A stretch of DNA of 64,000 nt from positions 4,216,001 to 4,280,000 of the forward strand of contig NZ_CP151637.1 in NCBI RefSeq assembly GCF_038397755.1, read 5' to 3'. Of this stretch, positions 6,929-16,006 are shown piece after piece. The translations under genes and the position numbers were made by a program. Position 1 is the first letter of the stretch. Each line of letters opens with the position of its first letter. A model generated the notes under the pieces. It did not search any database. It had not been told where the DNA came from and saw only the letters and a program-made list of their open reading frames with translations. Source of the DNA: Microbacterium sp. LWH7-1.2 (GTDB lineage Bacteria; Actinomycetota; Actinomycetes; Actinomycetales; Microbacteriaceae).

Positions 6929-9712
6929 TCATCCCCGCCCTGCGCGATCCTCGCGACGGACCGCCTCCCCGGCAAGAGCATCCGTGAGCTCGGAGCGCGA
7001 GCTGATGCCCAGCTTCGTGTACACCTTGCGCAGGTGGTACTCCACGGTCTTCGGACTCAGGAAGAGCGCGGCCGCCGCCTCTCGGGTCGTGCGTCCCTCG
7101 GCGAGGAGGACGCTCACTTGGAGTTCCTGAGAGGTGAGGGCGGAGACCGCGTTGCCACCGGCGACACGGACGTGCTCGCCGGTGGCCGTGAGCTCGGTCG
7201 CGGCGCGATCGCGCCACACCACCGCCCCCAGTTCGGTGAAGTCGTCGAGGGCCTCTCGCAGCTGAACGCGTGCATCGATCCGCCGACCCGACCGGCGCAG
7301 CCGCTCGCCGTACGCGAGGCGGGTGCGGGCCGCCTCGAACCGATCGAGAGTCTGCTCGTGCCAGTCGAGCGCCGACTCGAACCATCCGTCGGACGCGCCG
7401 TCCTCGTCCGCGATCCCCATCGCGCGTTCCGCGCGGGCCCGAGCCCACGGCTGCCCCTTCGCCATCGCGTTCTCGCGATACGACGAAGCGGTGGCGCCGG
7501 CCTCCGCGCGTCGCCCGACGCGAACGAGGGCGTCGGTGTACTCCGGCCCCGGAGCGAGGTCGACGTCGTCCAGCCCAAGACGCCCGAGAAGGCCGATCAG
7601 CTCGGCGAAGAGCGCGGCGGCGGCTTCCGGATGCCCCAGCGACAGCTCGAGATCGCCCAGCGCGTGCGCCACCCACACCTCGCCGACATGGATGCCGCGT
7701 TCGGCGCACTGAGAGCGCGCCGCGTCGCCGTGTGCACGGCACGCGTCGGCGCGCCCGGCTCGTGAATCCAATCGGGTGAGCCCGGCCAGCGACATGGCCA
7801 GCTCGGTGGTCTGACCCGTGTCGGTCGCGAGCCGGATCGCCTCGGTGAAGTTCGCCTCGGCGCGCACCCACGTTGCGGCCGTCGTCGCCTGATCGACCGC
7901 GACATGAAAGAGGAGCGCCGGCAGTGCACCGATCCCGGCGGCTCCGCGCACCTCGTCGACGAGCTCGCGAAGCCGCACGCCGCTCGTGGCATCGCGAAGG
8001 TACAGGGGCGCGAGCATCAGCCACGAGAGCCGACGGGGATCGCCGCGCAGGTCGGGGTCGGTCTCAAGGAGCGGCACCGCGGCGCGGATCTCATCGGCGC
8101 CGCCGTGCCCCGCGAGGGTCTTCGCCATGCCCGAGGCCATCAGCCCCAGCGCGTGGGCGCGCGTGGTCCGCACCTCGGGGAGGATGTCGGCGATCCGGTC
8201 GGCCAGCGCGAGCGCCGTGCGGGCGTCGCCCAGATAGTACGTGGCGTGTACGGCATCCGCGAGTGCGACAGTCGCGGCATCCGCCGACGTCGTCTGTTCG
8301 GCGGCGCGCAGCAGGATGTCGAGCGCCTCCTGCAGCGAGCCGGAACGGGCCGCAACGGACGCGCGCAGCTCGACCTCGCGAAGAGCATCGCCCGCAGGTT
8401 GCGGCCGGGCGGCGGCCGCCTCGGCCGCCCGGCGATCGAGGAGGGTGACCGCACGGCCCCCGTCGCCGGCCTCCCACGCAGCGTCCGCGGCACGGAGCAG
8501 GCGCGCACTGCGCGCCCCGGCATCCGGGGTCAATCGCGCAGAACGTTCGAAGGCCCCCGATGCGACCGCGTAGGCGGCACGCGCGAGGGCGTGGTCACCT
8601 GCATCCGAGAGGAGCGCGGCGACCGGCTCGTCAGGGTGCGATGTCGCCTCCGACAGGTGCCACGCCCTTCGGTCGACGTCTCCCGGCGGCGCGGCGTCGG
8701 CGGCCGCTCGATGCGCTGCGCGTCGCGCCTGGGCGGACGCGCCCGAGTACACGGCCGCGCGCAGGAGCGGATGCCGGAAGCCGACGCGTCCGTCGTGCAC
8801 GCGGATCAGATCCAGGTCTTCCGCCGCATCGAGATCCGCCACATCCACGCCGTACTCCGCGCACGCCGCGCCGACGAAGCGGTGGTCCGGTCCGCAGACG
8901 GCAGCGACGAGCAAGGCGGAGCGGCAGTCGGCGTGCAGTCCCGCCAGGCGTCGTCCGAATGCGTCGATCACGGCACGCGGCACCCGCAGCGGCAGCCCTG
9001 TCTCGATGCTCTCGACCACGTCGAGATCAGCCGCGCGCAGTTCGAGCATCGCGAGGGGATTGCCGTCGGTGGCGCGGTGCAGCGTGCGGACGCGCTCGTC
9101 CGAGACCGCCTCGCCGGCCGCGCGACCGAGGATCTCTCGAGCCGAATCGAGATCCACCCCGCTGAGCGACAGCGTCGGGAGTCCGGTGACGACGTCATCG
9201 CCCTCAGGACTGCGCACGCCGAACAGGGTGACGACCGGGTCTGCCGCGAGGCGTCGGGCGGCGAAGACGAGTGCATTCGACGATGGCACGTCGGCGACAT
9301 GAAGATCGTCGACGACGACGCCGATCGGCCCGTCTTCGGCGAACCGGCAGACAAGGCTCAGCACGGCGGCACCGATCGTGAACCGGTCGATCCCATCGGC
9401 GGGGCGCGCGGCTCCTGGCAGGGAGAGGGCTGCGGCAATGGCCTCCGCCTGAACCGGTGGGATGCCGTCGAGCGATCCCAGCGCCGGCCGCAGGAGCTGC
9501 AGGAGCATGGCGAACGGGATCTCGCGCTCCGACTCGAGGCCGGTCGCGTGCAGCACGCGCATCCCGTCGAGCCGGGACACCGAGTCGTCGAGGAGTGCCG
9601 TCTTGCCGACGCCCGCTTCGCCGCGCACGACGAGGACGCCACTCGTCCCCAGACGCGCGGCGGCCCCGAGCCGTTCGATCCGCTGCTGCTCGGCCTGCCG
9701 ACCCACCAGCAT
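6929..9712 (-). CDS. LAL-type (large ATP-binding) LuxR-family regulator
   Basis: The 927-residue protein begins with an AAA_16/STAND ATPase: Walker A GEAGVGKTAL at residues 31-40 and a Walker B-like GVVVDDLHVAD. A long helical TPR-like region follows, and the last 70 residues are a LuxR/GerE DNA-binding domain (LTSQELQVSVLLAEGRT, REAAAALFLSPKTVEYHLRKVYTKLGISSRSEL). LAL proteins are signal-responsive activators with ATP-driven oligomerisation. The gene is divergent from the methyltransferase-glycosyltransferase-hydrolase set, which it may activate; this is inference from position only. Confidence 0.93.
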   Translation of the reverse strand: MLVGRQAEQQRIERLGAAARLGTSGVLVVRGEAGVGKTALLDDSVSRLDGMRVLHATGLESEREIPFAMLLQLLRPALGSLDGIPPVQAEAIAAALSLPGAARPADGIDRFTIGAAVLSLVCRFAEDGPIGVVVDDLHVADVPSSNALVFAARRLAADPVVTLFGVRSPEGDDVVTGLPTLSLSGVDLDSAREILGRAAGEAVSDERVRTLHRATDGNPLAMLELRAADLDVVESIETGLPLRVPRAVIDAFGRRLAGLHADCRSALLVAAVCGPDHRFVGAACAEYGVDVADLDAAEDLDLIRVHDGRVGFRHPLLRAAVYSGASAQARRAAHRAAADAAPPGDVDRRAWHLSEATSHPDEPVAALLSDAGDHALARAAYAVASGAFERSARLTPDAGARSARLLRAADAAWEAGDGGRAVTLLDRRAAEAAAARPQPAGDALREVELRASVAARSGSLQEALDILLRAAEQTTSADAATVALADAVHATYYLGDARTALALADRIADILPEVRTTRAHALGLMASGMAKTLAGHGGADEIRAAVPLLETDPDLRGDPRRLSWLMLAPLYLRDATSGVRLRELVDEVRGAAGIGALPALLFHVAVDQATTAATWVRAEANFTEAIRLATDTGQTTELAMSLAGLTRLDSRAGRADACRAHGDAARSQCAERGIHVGEVWVAHALGDLELSLGHPEAAAALFAELIGLLGRLGLDDVDLAPGPEYTDALVRVGRRAEAGATASSYRENAMAKGQPWARARAERAMGIADEDGASDGWFESALDWHEQTLDRFEAARTRLAYGERLRRSGRRIDARVQLREALDDFTELGAVVWRDRAATELTATGEHVRVAGGNAVSALTSQELQVSVLLAEGRTTREAAAALFLSPKTVEYHLRKVYTKLGISSRSELTDALAGEAVRREDRAGRG

Positions 9713-9833
9713 GGCCCGAGTCTACGACCGGGCCGACGACCAGGGGGGTCCCCGGATGCGACGGTGACCGGCGCATTCCTAACGTCGAGACAGCTGCTCA
9801 TCGCAGCGAACCCACCGACAGAAGGAGCCGCTG

Positions 9834-10910
9834 ATGTCTCTCACCGCCTCACCCACGCAGATCGACACCGACAAGCTGATGAACTTCGTCTTCCGCGCCG
9901 TCGACGAGGTCGGCGCGACACTCAACGCGGCCCTGGTGGTGATGGGCGACAAGCTCGGGTACTACCGGGATCTCGCCGCGCACGGCCCGAGCACCCCGGC
10001 GCAGCTGGCGGAACGCACGCAGACGGCGGAGCCGTACGCGCGCGAATGGCTGAACGCCCAGGCCGCAGGCGGCTACGTCGCCTACGACCCCGCGACGAGG
10101 CGCTACACGCTTCCGGCCGAGCACGCGCTGGCCATGACCGACCCCGAGAGCGCGGCCTTCCTCCCCGGCTTCTTCCAGATCGCGCTCGGGACGGTGCATG
10201 ACACCGAGCACATCGTGCAAGCCGCCCGCAGCGGTGCCGGCTACGGCTGGCACCAGCACGGCGCGGACGTGCACGTCGGCTGCGAGCGGTTCTTCCGCCC
10301 GAGCTACCACGCGAATCTCGTGGATGCATGGATCCCCGCCCTCGACGGTGTCCGCGAGAAGCTCGAGGCGGGAGCACTCGTCGCCGATGTCGGCTGCGGC
10401 CACGGGGCGTCCACGATCCTGCTGGCTCACGCCTTCCCGAACTCCACCTTCGTGGGCTCGGACTACCACGCGGAGTCGATCGACACGGCGCGCGCCCGCG
10501 CCGCCGAGGCCGGCGTGGAGAACGTCCGCTTCGAGATCGCGTCGGCCCAGGAGTTCGGCGGCAGCGGTTATGACCTGGTCGCGATGTTCGACTGCCTGCA
10601 TGACATGGGCGACCCGGTGGGTGCCGCGCGCCGCGTGCGCGACGCGATCGCCGACGACGGCACGTGGATGATCGTCGAGCCCATGGCCGGCGACAGCGTC
10701 GAAGACAACCTCAACCCCGTGGGGCGCGCGTACTACGGCTTCTCGACCCTCCTGTGCACGCCGTCCTCACTCTCCCAGGATGTGGGCCTCGCCCTCGGCA
10801 CGCAGGCGGGTCCCGCGCGCATCCGCGATGTGACGGCCGCGGGCGGCTTCACGCGGTTCCGCACCGTCGCCGAGACGCCGTTCAACCGCGTGATCGAGGT
10901 GCGGCCCTGA
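9834..10910 (+). CDS. SAM-dependent methyltransferase with winged-helix dimerisation domain
   Basis: A 358-residue class I methyltransferase. Residues about 20-100 form the winged-helix dimerisation domain seen in O-methyltransferases and Rv2258c-like proteins (PSTPAQLAERTQTAEPYAREWLNAQAAGG). The SAM-binding loop is DVGCGHG at residues 185-191, followed by an acidic strand end (FVGSDYHAESID) and the FDCLHDMGDP motif IV region. The substrate is not evident. The ATG follows AGAAGGAG. It heads a set with the glycosyltransferase (46 bp downstream) and the alpha/beta hydrolase, suggesting tailoring of one small molecule. Confidence 0.9.
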   Translation: MSLTASPTQIDTDKLMNFVFRAVDEVGATLNAALVVMGDKLGYYRDLAAHGPSTPAQLAERTQTAEPYAREWLNAQAAGGYVAYDPATRRYTLPAEHALAMTDPESAAFLPGFFQIALGTVHDTEHIVQAARSGAGYGWHQHGADVHVGCERFFRPSYHANLVDAWIPALDGVREKLEAGALVADVGCGHGASTILLAHAFPNSTFVGSDYHAESIDTARARAAEAGVENVRFEIASAQEFGGSGYDLVAMFDCLHDMGDPVGAARRVRDAIADDGTWMIVEPMAGDSVEDNLNPVGRAYYGFSTLLCTPSSLSQDVGLALGTQAGPARIRDVTAAGGFTRFRTVAETPFNRVIEVRP

Positions 10911-10955
10911 CGCAGAGCAGGCGAGAGGAGCACACTGGGCCCTGAGCACGAGGAG

Positions 10956-12206
10956 ATGGCCGCCATGGGCAACCGCCACACCTGGGTCCGGGCGCAGCGT
11001 CGCCCACGCAAGGCTCTGTTCCTCTCGTCACCGATCGGCCTGGGCCATGCTCGGCGCGACGTCGCCATCGCACAAGAGCTGCGCCGGATCCACCCCGACC
11101 TCCAGATCGAGTGGCTGGCGCAGCATCCGGTGACGCGTGTGCTGGCGGATGCCGGGGAGCCTGTGCACCCGGCATCCGCCCTGCTCGCGAACGAATCCGC
11201 GCACATCGAGGACGAGTCGGCCGACCACGATCTGCACGCGTTCCAGGCGATCCGGCGCATGGACGAGATCCTCGTCAACAACTTCATGGTGTTCAACGAC
11301 GTGGTCGACGAGACCTATTACGACCTCGTGATCGGCGATGAGGCCTGGGACGTCGACTACTTCCTGCACGAGAACCCCGAGCTCAAGAGGTTCGCCTTCG
11401 CCTGGATGACCGACTTCGTCGGGTGGCTGCCGATGCCGAGCGGCGGGGATGCCGAAGCCTCCCTCACCGCTGACTACAACGCCGAGATGCTCGAGCAGCG
11501 GGCGCGCTACCGGCGGCTGCGGGATCGATCGATCTTCGTCGGGAATCCCGACGACATCGTGGACGCCGCCTTCGGACCGGGGATGCCCCGCATCCGGGAC
11601 TGGACGGAGGCCCACTACGACTTCGCCGGCTACGTCACCGGCTTCACGCCGCCGACCGGCGAAGACCGGGAGCGCGTTCGCACAGATCTCGGCTGTCGGC
11701 CAGACGACGTGCTGTGCATCGTCACCGTCGGCGGTTCGGGCGTCGGCGATGCCCTGCTGCATCGAGTCATGGATGTCGTGCCGTTGGCGCGACGGATGCT
11801 GCCGCAGTTGACTTTCCTCGTGGTGACCGGCCCGCGCATCGATCCGTCGTCGCTGCCCCGGCGGCAGGGAGCGCGCGTGCGGGGGTTCGTGCCCGACCTC
11901 TACCGCGCCCTCGCCGCCTGTGATGTCGCGGTGGTGCAGGGCGGCCTCACGACCTGCATGGAGCTGACGGCCGCTCGACGGCCGTTCCTCTACGTGCCGC
12001 TGGAGAACCATTTCGAGCAGAACTTCCACGTCCGCCACCGGCTGGATCGCTACGGTGCGGGACGCTGCCTGCGCTACGAGGAGGCGAGCGATCCGGCGGT
12101 GCTCGCGGAGGCGCTCGTCGCCGAGGCATCCCACGAGGTCGAGTACCGTCCCGTCGAGACCGACGGCGCGGCACGGGCCGCGGCGATGCTCGCGGAGCTG
12201 ATCTGA
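10956..12206 (+). CDS. Glycosyltransferase, GT-B fold (MGT/GT28-like)
   Basis: The 416-residue protein has the GT-B two-domain arrangement. The N-terminal acceptor side starts with ALFLSSPIGLGHARRDVAIAQEL, where the SPIGLGHARR loop resembles that of MGT and MurG-like enzymes. The C-terminal nucleotide-sugar side has VQGGLTTCMELTAARRPFLYVPL and HFEQ at residues about 327-355. A sugar, probably from a UDP- or dTDP-sugar, would be moved to a small acceptor. The stop overlaps the start of the next gene (TGATG). An inner ATG four codons downstream (MGNRHTW) is an alternative start. Confidence 0.85.
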   Translation: MAAMGNRHTWVRAQRRPRKALFLSSPIGLGHARRDVAIAQELRRIHPDLQIEWLAQHPVTRVLADAGEPVHPASALLANESAHIEDESADHDLHAFQAIRRMDEILVNNFMVFNDVVDETYYDLVIGDEAWDVDYFLHENPELKRFAFAWMTDFVGWLPMPSGGDAEASLTADYNAEMLEQRARYRRLRDRSIFVGNPDDIVDAAFGPGMPRIRDWTEAHYDFAGYVTGFTPPTGEDRERVRTDLGCRPDDVLCIVTVGGSGVGDALLHRVMDVVPLARRMLPQLTFLVVTGPRIDPSSLPRRQGARVRGFVPDLYRALAACDVAVVQGGLTTCMELTAARRPFLYVPLENHFEQNFHVRHRLDRYGAGRCLRYEEASDPAVLAEALVAEASHEVEYRPVETDGAARAAAMLAELI

Positions 12207-13072
12207 TGCGCGCCGCCCAGCCGACGGCGACCGGGGACCTCGACCGCGACGGCGTCTCGGTGCGCTACGAGGTGTACGGGGACGGTTCGCCGACGGTCTA
12301 CCTCCTCATGCCCGATGTGATCGTGCACAGCAGGGCATGGAAGGCGCAGATCCCCTTTCTCGCACGCTCGTTCCGGGTGGTGGTGAGCGATCCCCGCGGC
12401 AACGGCGGCAGCGGTCGCCCCGATTCGCCGGATCAGCTCGGCGACCGGCTGCTCCTGGACGACGAGTGGGCGGTCCTGGACGCCGTCGGTGCCGACCGGG
12501 CGGTGCTCGTCGGCGTGTGCACGGGTGCCGGTCACGCACTGATGATGGCGGCGGAGCGCCCGCAGCGCGTCCTCGGCGTCTGCGCCATCAATCCCGGGTT
12601 GCTCCTGACCGAGCCGCTGCCGCACCGGATCGCCTACGACTTCGACGAACCTCGAGATTCGTACGAGGGCTGGCAGCAGCAGAACCGCCACTTCTGGCGC
12701 GAGGACTGGCCCGCGTTCTCCCGCTTCTTCTTCGGCGAGATGTTCCCCGAACCGCACTCGACCAAGCAGCGCGAAGACTGCGTCGAATGGTCGCTCGGTG
12801 CCGGCCCTGAGACCATGCTCCTCGAATACGACTCGCCGCCGTATCTCGCGAACTCCGTCGATACGGCCACTGCTGTCTGCGAGGCGGTCCGCTGCCCGGT
12901 GCTGGTCATCACGGGCTCTCTCGACAACTGCCAGAACCCGCTCAGGGGCCCGATCGTGGCCGATCTCACCGGCGGCGACCTCGTCGTCATCGGCGGTGGC
13001 GGACATCTGCCCCAGGCGCGCGATCCAGTGAAGGTCAACCTCCTGCTGCGCGACTTCATCGCCCGCGTGTAA
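12206..13072 (+). CDS. Alpha/beta-fold hydrolase with cysteine at the nucleophile position
   Basis: The 288-residue protein follows the alpha/beta-hydrolase order: strand RVVVSDPRGNGGSGRP (residues 57-72), nucleophile elbow G103-V-C105-T-G107, acid loop VITGSLDN and a C-terminal GGGGHLPQARDP that supplies the histidine. The usual GxSxG serine is replaced by cysteine, as in dienelactone hydrolases and some thioesterase-like members, so a thiol nucleophile or a loss of hydrolysis are both possible. It overlaps the glycosyltransferase gene by one base and is probably co-translated with it. Confidence 0.85.
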   Translation: MRAAQPTATGDLDRDGVSVRYEVYGDGSPTVYLLMPDVIVHSRAWKAQIPFLARSFRVVVSDPRGNGGSGRPDSPDQLGDRLLLDDEWAVLDAVGADRAVLVGVCTGAGHALMMAAERPQRVLGVCAINPGLLLTEPLPHRIAYDFDEPRDSYEGWQQQNRHFWREDWPAFSRFFFGEMFPEPHSTKQREDCVEWSLGAGPETMLLEYDSPPYLANSVDTATAVCEAVRCPVLVITGSLDNCQNPLRGPIVADLTGGDLVVIGGGGHLPQARDPVKVNLLLRDFIARV

Positions 13073-13142
13073 CCCCCTGTCAGACCCCTGGCCGCCGTGC
13101 CACGATGGCGGATACGGATGCCGCGAGTCGAGGGGGTGCGCA

Positions 13143-13634
13143 ATGGTCCAGGTCCGCGTGGCCGGTGTGGCTCTTGACGCGTCGGGGCAGCACGTGCTGC
13201 TGCTGAAGCCCGTCGATCAGATCCCCGGCGACGGGCTCGTGCTCCCGATCTGGATCGGTCAGCTCGAGGCGACGTCGATCCTGGTCGCCGTCGAGAACGC
13301 CGAGGTGCCGCGGCCACTCGCGCACGATCTGATGGGGCTCATCCTGACCGCGCTGGACGCGGTGACGACGAAGGTGGAGGTGACGCGCATCGAGGACGGC
13401 ACGTTCTACGCCGAGATCACGCTGTCGACGGCGCTCGGCGAGCGCGTCGTCGATGCCCGTCCGTCCGATGCCGTCGCTCTCGCGTCGCGCGTGGGCGCGC
13501 CGATCTGGGTCGCCGACGCGGTCCTCACCGAGGCGGGTGTTCCCGACGTGCTCACCGAGACGGATGCCGCCGAGCGGCTCGACGAGTTCAAGCGCTTCCT
13601 CGACGACGTCGAACCGGAGGACTTCGAGAGCTGA
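13143..13634 (+). CDS. Bifunctional nuclease (BFN) domain protein, DUF151
   Basis: The 163-residue protein matches the BFN/DUF151 family along its whole length: VRVAGVALDASGQHVLLLKP, LPIWIGQLEATSILVA, RPLAHDLMGLILTALDA, the FYAEITLS strand and the RPSDAVALASRVGAPIWVADAVL core. The plant founder has DNase/RNase activity; the bacterial role is unproven. The C-terminus is acidic (DDVEPEDFES). In many actinobacteria it sits in a merR/ftsR cluster, but here it stands alone. Confidence 0.88.
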   Translation: MVQVRVAGVALDASGQHVLLLKPVDQIPGDGLVLPIWIGQLEATSILVAVENAEVPRPLAHDLMGLILTALDAVTTKVEVTRIEDGTFYAEITLSTALGERVVDARPSDAVALASRVGAPIWVADAVLTEAGVPDVLTETDAAERLDEFKRFLDDVEPEDFES

Positions 13635-13767
13635 GGTCGGATTCGCGCCGCCGTGTATCTGCGGGGGTACCGCGCGCTCTTTCGTGGGGTGGCCGCCGCG
13701 TGTGGACGGTCACGCGGACGGAGTCGGTCGTGACGTTCCGTCGCGCTCGTTCACCGAAAGGCACCCC

Positions 13768-15162
13768 ATGTCCCTCAACGACCTTGCCATCGACGTGCCC
13801 CACGCCGCCCTGGCGGCCGCGGCGGCCGAGCTGCGCGCGGCGCTGGGCGACCGTGCGCTGCTGCGTGGCGACGCCGGCTACGACGCCGCCCGGACGCCGT
13901 GGAACCTCGCTGTGGCGCAGCATCCGTTCGCCGTCGTGATCGCGGAGTCCGCGCAGGACGTCGTCGACGTCGTCCGGGCCGCCACCCTCTCGGGGCTGCG
14001 CATCGCCCCGCAGTCCACCGGCCACGGTGCGGGCGCGCTCAGCGACACCGACCTCGCGCACACCGTGCTCGTATCGTTGCGGGGGATGCGCGGCGTGACC
14101 GTCGATCCCGAGGAGCGCACCGCGCGCGTGCTCGGCGGTTCACTGTGGAATGACGTGCTCGAGGCGGCGGCCCCGCACGGACTCACCGCTCTCCACGGCA
14201 GCGCCGGCGACGTGTCGGTCGTGGGGTACTCGCTGAGCGGCGGCCTCTCTTTCTATGCCCGTGCGCACGGTCTCGCCGTCAACGCGGTGCGCGCCGTCGA
14301 GATCGTGACAGCCGACGGCTCGCTCATGCGCGCGACAGCGGACGAACACGCCGACCTGTTCTGGGCGGTGCGTGGCGGCTCGGGCTCGTTCGGTGTCGTC
14401 GTCGCGATCGAGATCGACCTGCTCCCGCTCGCCGACATCTTCGCCGGCATGCTGCTGTGGGACGCGTCGCGCGCCTCCGAGGTCTCGCACGCGTGGGCGC
14501 AGTGGACCCGGTCCGCGCCCGAGACGGCCACCACGACGCTGCGGATCCTCCACATCCCGCCGATGCCCGGACTGCCGCCGTTCCTGTCGGGCCGCTCGGT
14601 GGTCGTGATCGACGGGGCGATCGAAGACACGGATGCCGCGGCATCCGCTCTGCTCGAACCGCTGCGTGCGCTGCAGCCCGAGGTCGACACGTTCGCCCGG
14701 ATCCCCGCTCCCACCCTCGCCGGCGTGCACATGGACCCGCCGGAGCCGTCGCCGTCGGTGACGTGGCACGCGGTGCTGGGGGAGCTGCCGCCACATGCCG
14801 TGGACGCCTTCGTCGAGGCCGCGCAGACGCCGGGAATCTTCGTGCAGGAGCTGCGTCACCTGGGCGGCGCGGTGAACCGGCGCCCGGAGGGCGGTGGCGC
14901 GATCGCGTCGCTGGGCGGCCAGTACCTCGTGCACTCGATCGCGATGGTGCCGGCACCCGAGGCCGCGGCGGGCGCGACGGCGGCGGTGCGTGCGGGGGTC
15001 GCGGCCTTGACCGCATGGCGCGTGGACGCGCTCGCCCTCACGTTCGTCGACGCGCCGGGCGCCGACCGCGCGGCCGCGTTCGGGACGGCGTGGTCGAAGT
15101 TGCGCCGACTCAAGCTCGCCTACGACCCGGCCAACCTCTTCGCGGCTGCGCGGCCGGTCTGA
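13768..15162 (+). CDS. FAD-linked oxidase, BBE-like family
   Basis: With the ATG at 13768, preceded by GAAAGG, the protein has 464 residues. Residues about 45-215 form the PCMH-type FAD domain (FAVVIAESAQDVVDVVRAA, STGHGAGAL containing the His that may hold FAD covalently, and LHGSAGDVSVVGYSLSGGLSFYAR). The C-terminal KLAYDPANLFAAARP is the BBE signature. Such enzymes oxidise alcohols, sugars or amines, reducing O2 to H2O2. The frame is open further upstream, but that stretch overlaps the BFN gene. No partner gene shows the substrate. Confidence 0.88.
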   Translation: MSLNDLAIDVPHAALAAAAAELRAALGDRALLRGDAGYDAARTPWNLAVAQHPFAVVIAESAQDVVDVVRAATLSGLRIAPQSTGHGAGALSDTDLAHTVLVSLRGMRGVTVDPEERTARVLGGSLWNDVLEAAAPHGLTALHGSAGDVSVVGYSLSGGLSFYARAHGLAVNAVRAVEIVTADGSLMRATADEHADLFWAVRGGSGSFGVVVAIEIDLLPLADIFAGMLLWDASRASEVSHAWAQWTRSAPETATTTLRILHIPPMPGLPPFLSGRSVVVIDGAIEDTDAAASALLEPLRALQPEVDTFARIPAPTLAGVHMDPPEPSPSVTWHAVLGELPPHAVDAFVEAAQTPGIFVQELRHLGGAVNRRPEGGGAIASLGGQYLVHSIAMVPAPEAAAGATAAVRAGVAALTAWRVDALALTFVDAPGADRAAAFGTAWSKLRRLKLAYDPANLFAAARPV

Positions 15163-15189
15163 GGCCCTCGCCGCGCGGCTGGGTGCGGC

Positions 15190-15903
15190 TCAGGCCGCGC
15201 TCGCCCGGACGGCGGCCGCGACCTCGGCGGGCGAGCCCTTCCAGGGCGCGCCGTGACCGGGCAGCACCCACGACGCCTGCAAGCCGGCCAGATGCTCGAG
15301 TGATGCCAGGGCTTCGGCAGGGTCATCGGTGAACGGCGCCGGCTGCATGCCCTCGCGGCCGGTGAGCACATGGCGTGTGGTGAGGGCATCGCCCACGAAC
15401 ACGGCGTCGGCGACCGGGATGTGGACGGCGATGCTGCCTGGCGAGTGGCCGGGCATGCCCACGATCGCCGGCGAGCCTGGCAGGTCCAGCACGTCGCCGT
15501 CGTGCACCTCGACCACCTCCGATACGTACGCCGTGGGCATCGCGCGCTTGCGCAGCGCGTAGGCGAAGAAGCCCAGAGTCGGGCCGAGCTTCATCGGACC
15601 GGTGGCGACCTTCGGCTTCTCGCCGGTGCGGGCGCGCTCGGCGTCGGCCTCGTGCACGTAGACGGGCACGCCGTGGTCGCGGCGGAGGCGCTCGGCGAAT
15701 CCGATGTGGTCGCTGTCGCCGTGGGTGAGCACGACGCCCTTGACGTCGGCCGGCGAGAGGCCGAGTTCATCGAGTTCGCGCACGAGGTCTTTCCAGTGGC
15801 CGGGAAGGCCCGCGTCGACGACGGTGACGCCGTCGTCCGTGACGACGAGATACGCGGCGACGATGTCGTTGCCGATGCGATGCAGGTGGGGTGCGAGCTT
15901 CAT
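15190..15903 (-). CDS. MBL-fold metallo-hydrolase
   Basis: The start at 15903 has a GAAGGA ribosome-binding site and gives 237 residues. The metallo-beta-lactamase motif reads H61-G-D63-S-D65-H66, the HGDxDH variant of HxHxDH in which the second His is Asp; later metal ligands lie in GMPGHSPGSIAVH and near the C-terminus (LPGHG). Activity of this sub-group ranges from glyoxalase to lactonase types. It is divergent from a TetR gene, with a perfect operator in the 100-bp gap, so repression by that TetR protein is likely. Confidence 0.88.
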   Translation of the reverse strand: MKLAPHLHRIGNDIVAAYLVVTDDGVTVVDAGLPGHWKDLVRELDELGLSPADVKGVVLTHGDSDHIGFAERLRRDHGVPVYVHEADAERARTGEKPKVATGPMKLGPTLGFFAYALRKRAMPTAYVSEVVEVHDGDVLDLPGSPAIVGMPGHSPGSIAVHIPVADAVFVGDALTTRHVLTGREGMQPAPFTDDPAEALASLEHLAGLQASWVLPGHGAPWKGSPAEVAAAVRASAA

Positions 15904-15946
15904 GGGGGAATCCTTCGCGAGAGCCGTCGGTGTCTCCGACCTTGGC

Positions 15947-15967
15947 ATAGCTACGATACGTAGCTAT
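15947..15967. promoter_or_regulatory. Perfect palindromic operator between MBL gene and tetR
   Basis: ATAGCTACG-N3-CGTAGCTAT is a perfect 9-bp inverted repeat (21 bp in all) in the divergent promoter region. It is the most likely binding site of the TetR protein encoded at 16007-16531. Confidence 0.8.
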
Positions 15968-15968
15968 C

Positions 15969-15989
15969 ATGGCTACTGTCAATAGCCAT
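15969..15989. promoter_or_regulatory. Second, weaker inverted repeat
   Basis: ATGGCTA-N7-TAGCCAT starts one base after the first palindrome and shares the GCTA/TAGC core. It may be a second, lower-affinity site next to the tetR start. Confidence 0.5.
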
Positions 15990-16006
15990 CGATGAGGGGT
16001 TGCCAG

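Noticed and set aside
13453..13767. N-terminal extension of the FAD oxidase
   Set aside because: It overlaps the BFN gene and is Ser/Arg-rich; the ATG at 13768 has a ribosome-binding site and matches the family start.
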